The notes under the pieces are model-generated. The model saw only the letters and a program-made list of their open reading frames with translations, made no database searches and was not told where the DNA came from. 42,374 bases of DNA from Phenylobacterium sp. GTDB taxonomy: Bacteria; Pseudomonadota; Alphaproteobacteria; Caulobacterales; Caulobacteraceae. Position numbers and translations under genes: made by a program. The DNA lies in assembly GCF_004799395.1 (NCBI RefSeq), contig NZ_SSMZ01000334.1, forward strand, positions 1-42,374. Reading direction: 5' to 3'. Positions 1-6,999 of the stretch are shown in pieces. Within the stretch, counting starts at the first letter, position 1. Each line of letters opens with the position of its first letter.

Positions 1-27
1 CAGAAATGGCCGACGACCGTGGTCTCC

Positions 28-56
28 CCTGGCTGACGTGATTCAAGTCAGCCAGG
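28..56. promoter_or_regulatory. Perfect 10-bp inverted repeat upstream of the FabH-like gene
   Basis: The arms CCTGGCTGAC (28-37) and GTCAGCCAGG (47-56) are perfect reverse complements around a 9-base spacer. The site ends about 70 bases before the TTG start of the following gene. It has no T-tract, so it is a poor intrinsic terminator. It could be an operator for a dimeric repressor or the 3' hairpin of a gene left of the window. Only the symmetry is seen; the role is inferred. Confidence 0.35.
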
Positions 57-124
57 ACGGGGTCTAGGCGCACGGCGCGCTGGGCGTGCTATCACTCCGC
101 CCTTCGCCGCTGGAGACGTGAAAC

Positions 125-1240
125 TTGCCGCAAGCCGTGATCGCCGCCACCGGCCTCTACACGCCGCCGTACAGCCTCTCGAACGCCGAGCTGGTTGAGA
201 CCTTCAACGCCTATGTGGCGCGCTTCAACGCCGCCAACGCCCAGGCGATCGAGGCCGGCGAGGTCGCCGCCCTGACGCCCTCCTCGGTCGAATTCATCGA
301 GAAGGCCTCGGGCATCAAGGCCCGCTACGTGGTCGACAAGACCGGCCTGGTCGACCCCGAGGTGATGCGGCCGAACATCCCCGAGCGCACGAATGAGGAA
401 CTGTCGGTGCTGGCCGAAATGGCTGTCGCCGCGGCGAAGCAGGCGATCGAACGCTGGGGCAAGCCCGCCAGCGAGATCGGCGCGGTTATCTGCGCGGCCT
501 CCAATATGCAGCGCGCCTACCCGGCCATGGCCATCGAGGTGCAGCAGGCGCTGGGCATCGAGGGCTTCGCCTTCGACATGAACGTCGCCTGTTCCTCGGC
601 CACGTTCGGCATCAAGACCGCGGCCGATTTCGTGGCCTCGGGCTCGGCCAGGGCGGTCTTGATGGTCAATCCGGAGATCTGTTCAGGCCACCTGAACTTC
701 CGCGACCGCGACAGCCACTTTATCTTCGGCGACGTGGCGACCGCCGTGATCGTCGAGGATGCGGCCCAGGCGACGGGCGGCTGGGAGATCCTCGGCGCCC
801 GGCTGAAGACCCAGTTCTCCAACAACATCCGCAACAACTTCGGTTTCCTGAACCGCGCCGCGCCCGATGGGATCGGCGCCACCGACAAACTGTTCGTGCA
901 GGAGGGCCGCAAGGTGTTCCGAGAGGTGGTGCCGATGGTTTCCGAGATGATCGTTGAGCACGCCCACGACATCGGCCTCGACCCGTCGGGGCTGAAACGT
1001 CTCTGGCTGCACCAGGCGAACATCAACATGAACGAGATGATCGGCAAACGCGTCCTCGGCCGCGATCCGGCGCCGGGCGAGAACGTGATCATCCTGGACG
1101 AGTTCGCCAACACATCGTCCGCCGGCTCGATCATCGCCTTCCACCGGGCCAGCGACGACTTCGCCCCCGGCGAGACCGGCCTGATCTGCTCCTTCGGCGC
1201 CGGCTATTCCGCCGGCACGGTGTTCGTCAGGAAGCGCTGA
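125..1240 (+). CDS. 3-oxoacyl-ACP synthase III (FabH/KAS III family), long form
   Basis: This thiolase-fold condensing enzyme is 371 residues long and should join an acyl-CoA primer to malonyl-ACP in the cytoplasm. The KAS III triad is complete: Cys156 in the motif NVACSSA, His296 in LWLHQAN and Asn329 in EFANTSS. It is about 50 residues longer than typical FabH because of an insertion near residues 25-90. This resembles the long FabH-like proteins that use medium-chain acyl-CoA (the Pseudomonas PA3286 type, from memory) rather than the acetyl-CoA-using housekeeping FabH. The usual plsX neighbour is absent, so no symbol is given. The start is TTG at 125, chosen because GGAG lies 9 bases upstream; no ATG fits. 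A palindrome lies in the upstream region. Confidence 0.85.
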   Translation: MPQAVIAATGLYTPPYSLSNAELVETFNAYVARFNAANAQAIEAGEVAALTPSSVEFIEKASGIKARYVVDKTGLVDPEVMRPNIPERTNEELSVLAEMAVAAAKQAIERWGKPASEIGAVICAASNMQRAYPAMAIEVQQALGIEGFAFDMNVACSSATFGIKTAADFVASGSARAVLMVNPEICSGHLNFRDRDSHFIFGDVATAVIVEDAAQATGGWEILGARLKTQFSNNIRNNFGFLNRAAPDGIGATDKLFVQEGRKVFREVVPMVSEMIVEHAHDIGLDPSGLKRLWLHQANINMNEMIGKRVLGRDPAPGENVIILDEFANTSSAGSIIAFHRASDDFAPGETGLICSFGAGYSAGTVFVRKR

Positions 1241-1254
1241 CCCCTGAGCCGCGT

Positions 1255-1273
1255 GTCCCGGCGGAAGCCGGGA
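1255..1273. repeat. REP-like palindrome between convergent genes
   Basis: The sequence TCCCGG-N6-CCGGGA forms a small hairpin in the 52-base gap between the convergent FabH-like and M48 genes. Read on the minus strand, the flank translates to the MDPGFRRD-like peptide typical of a widespread short intergenic repeat of GC-rich proteobacteria. It may act as a bidirectional 3' hairpin. Only one copy is evident in the window, so membership of a repeat family rests on recall. Confidence 0.35.
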
Positions 1274-1292
1274 TCCATCGGGCCAATCGAAT

Positions 1293-2525
1293 TCAGTGGG
1301 GAGCTTCCGACTGGGCCTGGGACCCGGTGTCCGCCGGGGCGGCCGCAGTTGGCGGGTGCGAGGCCTTCCAGTCCATCATCGCCCGCACGCGTGCGCGCAC
1401 AGACGGGTGGTCGTAGAAGATGAACTCCTCGATCTCCGAGGGGCTGTCGGCGCGGTATTCCAGCGTCTTCACCAGGGCTTTGGCCAGGCCATCGGGCTCG
1501 TTGAAGTGGACCACCGAGAAGTGGTCGGCGTCGGCCTCCACCCAGCGGCTGAAGGTGTTGGTGACCGGCGTGGCCAGCAGACCCAGCACCGCCGCGAGGA
1601 TCGAGATCACCGGCAGACCCGCGGGATCGGCCAGGCCGGTCACGCCCTTGGCGCCCAGCACCCGCGTCGCCCACGGGAACAGGCGGCCGATCAGGAGGAG
1701 CCCGACCAGCACGGTCAGGCCCTGGAAGACGGCTCCCGCCAGGACATGCTTGCGAACATAGTGGCCCATTTCGTGGCCCACGACCCCGCGCACCTCGGCC
1801 TGGTCGGCGTCCTTCTTGAACATCACGTCGCTCATGGCGACCCGGCCGAAGCCGAAGATGCCGCCAGCGTTGGCGGTATAGCGGTTGGACTGCTTCGAGC
1901 CGTCGTAGATCAGGATCTTGTCCGAGGGCATGCCCACCTGCTTGGCCATCGCGACCACCTCGTCGCGCACGGGCCCCGGCGGCGCGGGCTTGTAGGTGTT
2001 GAACAGCGGCTCGATCAGGAAGAGCTGCAGAATGAAGAAGACAATGCCGAAGACGGCCATCCCCAGGCCGGCCCATAGCCAGAAGGTGTTCGGGAAGCGG
2101 CGGAAGAGCCAATAGAGCAGCGAGAACACGATGGCCGCGGCGATGAGGCCGATCGTCATCTGCAGGAGGTGCTCGCCCAACCAGCCGCCGAAGGCGCGGT
2201 TGGTGAAGCCGTAGGCCTTTTCCCGCCACCAGCGGGAATAGGCGTCCCAAGGGACGCCGATCACAGCCTCCGCGATCCCATCGACCACCAACACGACCAG
2301 GACCGCGAGCCAGGGGCGCGGCTTCTTCGCTTCGACGCCATCGCGCAGCCGCACGAGAATCCCGCTCTTCAGGACGATCCAGGACGCCAGGATGCTGACC
2401 AGCGTCGTCCACAGCAGCACCCAGTGACCGCCTTGGGTGTAAGCCGTGGCCTTGGCGTGGACCTCCGGCGGCAGCGTCGCCAGATAGGCCGCCGTCGCGG
2501 CGGCCGGATCGAATCCCTGGGCCAT
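1293..2525 (-). CDS. M48 family membrane metalloprotease (Ste24/CAAX-protease type)
   Basis: A 410-residue zinc endopeptidase of the inner membrane. The zinc motif HEMGH lies at residues 251-255, and the probable third ligand is Glu330 in the WVEADAD segment. Several hydrophobic helices flank it (about 35-55, 70-90, 120-140, 148-172, 262-282 and 303-320), the Ste24 layout with the active site on a helix between membrane segments. Eukaryotic Ste24 cleaves prenylated CAAX proteins; bacterial members are thought to act in membrane-protein quality control. The reading frame stays open for 24 codons further upstream, but the ATG at 2525 has a strong GGGGAGG 6 bases before it and is preferred. It is divergent from the amidohydrolase gene at 2648, so the 122-base gap must carry both promoters. 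Confidence 0.9.
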   Translation of the reverse strand: MAQGFDPAAATAAYLATLPPEVHAKATAYTQGGHWVLLWTTLVSILASWIVLKSGILVRLRDGVEAKKPRPWLAVLVVLVVDGIAEAVIGVPWDAYSRWWREKAYGFTNRAFGGWLGEHLLQMTIGLIAAAIVFSLLYWLFRRFPNTFWLWAGLGMAVFGIVFFILQLFLIEPLFNTYKPAPPGPVRDEVVAMAKQVGMPSDKILIYDGSKQSNRYTANAGGIFGFGRVAMSDVMFKKDADQAEVRGVVGHEMGHYVRKHVLAGAVFQGLTVLVGLLLIGRLFPWATRVLGAKGVTGLADPAGLPVISILAAVLGLLATPVTNTFSRWVEADADHFSVVHFNEPDGLAKALVKTLEYRADSPSEIEEFIFYDHPSVRARVRAMMDWKASHPPTAAAPADTGSQAQSEAPH

Positions 2526-2647
2526 TTCGGCCTCCCCCCGCTTCTCTTGTGCGACGAGGAGGCCAGAGATTGCGACGCTTGTCAGGCCCCGATGCACACG
2601 GACGAAGAAACCGCGCTAATCTGCGGTGAAAATTCGGGGAGTCGCCC

Positions 2648-4378
2648 ATGAAGTCTTACGTCGCCGCGTCGCTGGCCGTGCTCGCCGCCACAGCCTGCCT
2701 CGGCGCGGCCAAGGCGCCCGGCTATGACATCGTCATCCGCGGCGGCGAGATCCTGGATGGCTCCGGCGGCGCCCCCATCCATGGCGACCTGGCGATCAAG
2801 GGCGACCGCATAGCCTATGTCGGCCCGCACGCGCCCGGCCACGGCAGGCGTGAGGTCGACGCCCATGGCAAGGCCGTCGCGCCCGGCTTCATCAATATGC
2901 TCTCCCACTCCGAGGACAGCCTGATCGCCGACGGCCGCGGCATGTCGGAGCTTCGCCAGGGCGTGACCCTGGAGGTCATGGGCGAAGGCTCCTCCATCGG
3001 CCCGCTGACGCCGAAGATGGCCAAGCTGACCGAACAGCGGGAACACGACGTCAAATATCCGGTGACCTGGACCACGCTCGACGGCGGCCTGCAGGCGCTC
3101 GCCCAGCACGGCATCGCGCTGAACGTCGCGTCCTTCGTCGGAGCCGGCACGATCCGAGTCAACGTCCTCGGCGAGGACGACGCGCAGCCGACGCCCGCCC
3201 AGCTGGATCAGATGCGCAAGCTGGTCGACCAGGCCATGGAAGACGGCGCCATGGGCGTGGGCTCGGCTCTGATCTACGCGCCTTCAACCTTCGCCAAGAC
3301 GCCCGAACTGACCGCGCTCGTCACCGAGGCCGGCCGCTGCGGCGGCATCTACATCAGCCACATGCGCTCCGAAGGCGATCACCTGTTCGAGGCCACGGAT
3401 GAGCTGATCGACATCTCCCGCCAATCCGGGACCCCGGCCGAGATCTTCCACATGAAGACCGCCGGCAAGGGCAATTGGGGCAAGGAGGACGCGTTCATCG
3501 GCAGGATCGAAGCCGCGCGCGCGCGCGGCCAGCGGGTCACCGCCGACATGTACACCTATGCTGCCTCCTCGACGGGCTTCGACGCGGCCATGCCGACCTG
3601 GGTGCAGGCCGGCGGCCTCGAGGCCTGGATCGCGCGGCTGAAGGACCCGGCCACGCGCGCCAAGGTCATCGCCGAGATGCGCGAGGAGCATCCCAAGGAC
3701 TGGGAAAACGCTTTCCGCCAGGCCGGCGGCGCGGAGGGCACCCTGCTGGTGGGCTTCAAGAACCCGAAGCTGAAGCCGCTCACCGGCAAGACCCTGGCCG
3801 AGGTCGCCAAGGAACGCGGCACGAGCCCGGAAGACACCATCATCGACCTGATCATCGAGGACGGCACCCGCGTCCAGGTTGTCTATTCCTCGATGAACGA
3901 GGCCAATGTCGCCCGGCAGATGGCCCTACCCTGGGTCAGCTTCGGCTCCGACGCGTCGGCCCAGGCGCCGGAGGGGGTCTTCCTGTTGTCGTCGACGCAT
4001 CCGCGCGCCTACGGCAACTTCGTCCGCGTGCTGGGCAAATACGCCCGCGACGAGAAGCTGCTCACCTTGCCCGAGGCGGTCCGGCGGCTGGCAGCCCTGC
4101 CCGCTCACAATCTCGGCCTGCACAATCGCGGAATGCTGAAGGTAGGCTATCTCGCCGACGTGGTGGTGTTCGATCCGGCCACGGTCGCCGATCACGCCAC
4201 CTTCGTGAAGCCGCAGCAGTACGCGACGGGCGTCACTGACGTCTGGGTCAACGGAATCCAGGTGCTGAAGGACAGCGAGGCCACCGGCGCGCCGGCAGGA
4301 CGCGTGGTGCGCGGGCGAGGCTGGAAGGGCTGGAAGGACGGCGGCTGCCGCGCCTCGGCCAGGGCCTGGACCTGGTAG
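2648..4378 (+). CDS. Exported amidohydrolase of the N-acyl-D-amino-acid deacylase (D-aminoacylase) superfamily
   Basis: A 576-residue protein with a Sec-type signal peptide (cleavage near residue 22) followed by the small beta-sandwich (YDIVIRGGEILDG) and TIM-barrel of urease-type amidohydrolases. Family-like metal or catalytic positions can be seen: His in YISHMRSE, His in EIFHMK and Asp in SFGSDAS. The usual HxH after the PGFI segment is replaced by LSH, and the Cys expected in the following GVT segment is absent, so this is a divergent subgroup whose substrate I cannot name. The ATG at 2648 has GGGGAG upstream. The stop lies 4 bases before the M1 aminopeptidase start, which suggests one operon for periplasmic breakdown of peptides or acylated amino acids. 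Confidence 0.82.
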   Translation: MKSYVAASLAVLAATACLGAAKAPGYDIVIRGGEILDGSGGAPIHGDLAIKGDRIAYVGPHAPGHGRREVDAHGKAVAPGFINMLSHSEDSLIADGRGMSELRQGVTLEVMGEGSSIGPLTPKMAKLTEQREHDVKYPVTWTTLDGGLQALAQHGIALNVASFVGAGTIRVNVLGEDDAQPTPAQLDQMRKLVDQAMEDGAMGVGSALIYAPSTFAKTPELTALVTEAGRCGGIYISHMRSEGDHLFEATDELIDISRQSGTPAEIFHMKTAGKGNWGKEDAFIGRIEAARARGQRVTADMYTYAASSTGFDAAMPTWVQAGGLEAWIARLKDPATRAKVIAEMREEHPKDWENAFRQAGGAEGTLLVGFKNPKLKPLTGKTLAEVAKERGTSPEDTIIDLIIEDGTRVQVVYSSMNEANVARQMALPWVSFGSDASAQAPEGVFLLSSTHPRAYGNFVRVLGKYARDEKLLTLPEAVRRLAALPAHNLGLHNRGMLKVGYLADVVVFDPATVADHATFVKPQQYATGVTDVWVNGIQVLKDSEATGAPAGRVVRGRGWKGWKDGGCRASARAWTW

Positions 4379-4382
4379 CACC

Positions 4383-6992
4383 ATGGGTCGTCTGATCGCC
4401 CTGGCCGCCGCTCTAGCCGCCGCGCCGTTCACGGCCCTCGCCGCCGCAACCCCGACTCAGTTGCCCGCGGGCGTCGAGCCGGTGAGCTACGACCTGACGA
4501 TCGCTCCCGATCCGGAGAAGCTGACCTTCACCGGCCATGAGACCATCGCCGTCGAAGTCAGGCGCGGGACCGATCGGGTGGTGCTGAACGCCCTCAATCT
4601 CACCTTCGACAGGGCCCAGATCGACGGCGCGCCCGCCACGGCCGCGGTGGACGCCAGGACCCAGACCGCCGCCTTCGCCACGGGCCACAATCTCGCGCCC
4701 GGCCATCACATCCTGACCCTCGACTATTCAGGCAAGATCGCCGACAGCGCGACGGGCTTCTTCCACGTGGACTATGCCGGCGGGCGCATGCTCACCACCC
4801 AGTTCGAGCCGGCCGACGCGCGCCGCTTCCTGCCGGTGTTCGACGAGCCGTCGAAGAAGGCGGTCTTCACCCTGCGGGCGGTCGTCCAACAGGGCCAGAT
4901 GGCGGTCTCCAACATGCCGGAGGCCTCCAGCGAACCGCTGGGCGGCGGCCAGAAGAAGGTTTCCTTCGAGCCCACGCCCCGGATGAGCAGCTATCTGCTG
5001 TTCTTCGGCGTCGGCGACATGGAGCGGCTGAGCCGCGAGGTGGACGGGGTCAAGGTCAGCGTCGTCGTGCGCAAGGGCCAGACCGCCCAAGCAACCTACG
5101 CGCTCGACACCGCCGTCCAGCTGCTGCCGTTCTACAATGACTACTTTGGCCAGAAATACCCCCTGCCCAAGCTCGACCTGGTGGCGGCGCCTGGCGACGT
5201 TTCCGGCTCGATGGAGAACTGGGGCGCCATCCTCTTCAGCCAGACCAACGTCATCTTCGACCCGAAGCTCTCCAGCGCCGGCGACCGCGAAGTGGTCTAC
5301 CGGGTCATCGCCCACGAGATGGCGCACCTGTGGTCCGGCGACCTGGTCACCATGGCCTGGTGGGACGATCTCTGGCTCAACGAGGGCTTCGCCTCCTGGA
5401 TGGCGACCAAGGCCACCGACCACTTCCATCCGGAGTGGCGGTCGTTGCTGACGGCGCTCGGCGACAAGGACGAGGCCATGCTGCTGGATTCGCGGACTGG
5501 CGCTCATCCGATCGTGCAGCGCGTGGCGACCGTGGCCCAGGCCGAACAGGCCTTCGACGCCATCACCTACAAGAAGGGCGAGGCGGTGATACGCATGCTG
5601 GAGGCCTATTCAGGGCCCGACGCCTGGCGGGCCGGCGTGCGCGCCTACCTGGCCGAGCACGCCTACGGCAACGCCACCAGCGACGACCTTTGGCGGGCCA
5701 TCGACGCGGCGGCCGGCAAGCCGGTGTCCCTGGTGGCCCGCGACTTCACCGCCCAGCCGGGCGTGCCGTTGGTCCACGTATCGTCGAGTTCGGCGGGCAT
5801 CATCCTCACGGAGACCCGACTGACCGACGATGTCGTGGTCCAGGGTGTGAATATCGCCGCCAGCCGCATGGACCTGGCGGCCATGGACGCACGCGTGCTG
5901 TCCTGGCGCGCGCCGATCAAGTTGCAACCGGCCGCCGGCGGCCCGATCCGCGAGCGGTTCATCTCCCGCACCTCACCACAGGGTGGATACGTCGGCGACA
6001 TCGTGAACGCCGGCCAGCTCGGCTACTACCGGGTGGTCTACGACGGCCCGTCGTTCGCGCCGCTCGCCGACGCTTTCGCCCGTATCGGCGCGGCGGACCA
6101 GCTGGGCCTGCTGCAGGATGGCCTCGCGCTGGGCATGGCTGGCCAGGCGCCGATCGCCAACTACCTGCGGCTGACCGCAGAACTCCCCAGCACCGCCGAT
6201 GCGGTGGTCTGGCGCGGCCAGGCGCGCACGCTCGCAGGCCTCGACGGCTATTACGCGCCCGGGCCGCGCCGCGCCGCCTACCGCGCCTGGGCCTCGGCTG
6301 TGCTCGCCCCGGCGCTCAAGCGCGTGGGGTTTGACGCCCACGACGGCGAGTCCGCCGCCGACGCCCTGTTGCGCGAGACCCTGCTGCTGGCCTTGAGCCA
6401 GCTCGACGACCCCAAGGTCGCCGCGGAGGCCCGCCGCCGTTTCGACGCCACGCAGAACAACCTGACCAAGCTATCTGCCGGCGAGCGGCGCTGGGTGCTG
6501 GTGGGCGCCGCCCGCGCCGCCGATCCGCAGACGTTCCAGGCGATCCGCGCCCTGGCCCGGGCCGCCCGCGACCCGCTGGAGCGCAACGACCTCTACGTCG
6601 ATCTCGCCGCGGTGGAGGACGAGGCCCTGGCCGAACAGGTCTTGGCGCTGTCGGTCACCGACGAGGCGCCGACCAACCTGGCGCCCACCCTGGTGCGCGA
6701 GGTCGCCGCCGCCCATCCGCAGCTGGCCTGGCGCTTCACACTGGCCAACCTGCCAGCGATCACCAGGACCCTGGACACGCTCGGCCGCTCCACCTTCGTG
6801 CCACGCGTCGCGGAGGGCTCGAACGATCCCAGGTTGGCCGAAGAATTGCGGCTCTTCGCCGCCAAGAACATCCCGCCGGACGCCCAGGGCGAGGTGCAGG
6901 TGGCGCTGTCGCGCATCCGCAACAACGCCGACATCCAGAACAGGCGCCTGCCCCAGGTCGACGCCTGGATCGGCCAGCACGCCGGGCGTTAG
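4383..6992 (+). CDS. Exported M1 family aminopeptidase (PepN/ERAP-like)
   Basis: An 869-residue zinc aminopeptidase with an N-terminal signal peptide of about 21 residues. The order is an N-terminal beta-domain, the exopeptidase motif GSMEN at 275-279, the zinc motif HEMAH at 311-315 with third ligand Glu334 in WLNEGF, transition-state Tyr396 in ITYKKGE, and a helical ERAP1-like C-terminal half. All catalytic residues are present, so removal of N-terminal amino acids from peptides outside the cytoplasm is expected. It starts 4 bases after the deacylase stop and is probably co-transcribed and translationally coupled. It ends 7 bases from the end of ppdK on the other strand, leaving no room for a separate terminator. 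Confidence 0.92.
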   Translation: MGRLIALAAALAAAPFTALAAATPTQLPAGVEPVSYDLTIAPDPEKLTFTGHETIAVEVRRGTDRVVLNALNLTFDRAQIDGAPATAAVDARTQTAAFATGHNLAPGHHILTLDYSGKIADSATGFFHVDYAGGRMLTTQFEPADARRFLPVFDEPSKKAVFTLRAVVQQGQMAVSNMPEASSEPLGGGQKKVSFEPTPRMSSYLLFFGVGDMERLSREVDGVKVSVVVRKGQTAQATYALDTAVQLLPFYNDYFGQKYPLPKLDLVAAPGDVSGSMENWGAILFSQTNVIFDPKLSSAGDREVVYRVIAHEMAHLWSGDLVTMAWWDDLWLNEGFASWMATKATDHFHPEWRSLLTALGDKDEAMLLDSRTGAHPIVQRVATVAQAEQAFDAITYKKGEAVIRMLEAYSGPDAWRAGVRAYLAEHAYGNATSDDLWRAIDAAAGKPVSLVARDFTAQPGVPLVHVSSSSAGIILTETRLTDDVVVQGVNIAASRMDLAAMDARVLSWRAPIKLQPAAGGPIRERFISRTSPQGGYVGDIVNAGQLGYYRVVYDGPSFAPLADAFARIGAADQLGLLQDGLALGMAGQAPIANYLRLTAELPSTADAVVWRGQARTLAGLDGYYAPGPRRAAYRAWASAVLAPALKRVGFDAHDGESAADALLRETLLLALSQLDDPKVAAEARRRFDATQNNLTKLSAGERRWVLVGAARAADPQTFQAIRALARAARDPLERNDLYVDLAAVEDEALAEQVLALSVTDEAPTNLAPTLVREVAAAHPQLAWRFTLANLPAITRTLDTLGRSTFVPRVAEGSNDPRLAEELRLFAAKNIPPDAQGEVQVALSRIRNNADIQNRRLPQVDAWIGQHAGR

Positions 6993-6999
6993 GACCTAC

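Noticed and set aside
2614..2620. GCTAATC as a Caulobacter-type -10 box for the amidohydrolase gene
   Set aside because: No acceptable -35 box lies at the right distance, so the match alone is too weak to list.
1204..2649. A 481-codon minus-strand frame overlapping the M48 gene
   Set aside because: It is a shifted frame of the M48 protease, whose own frame has HEMGH, membrane helices and a strong ribosome-binding site.
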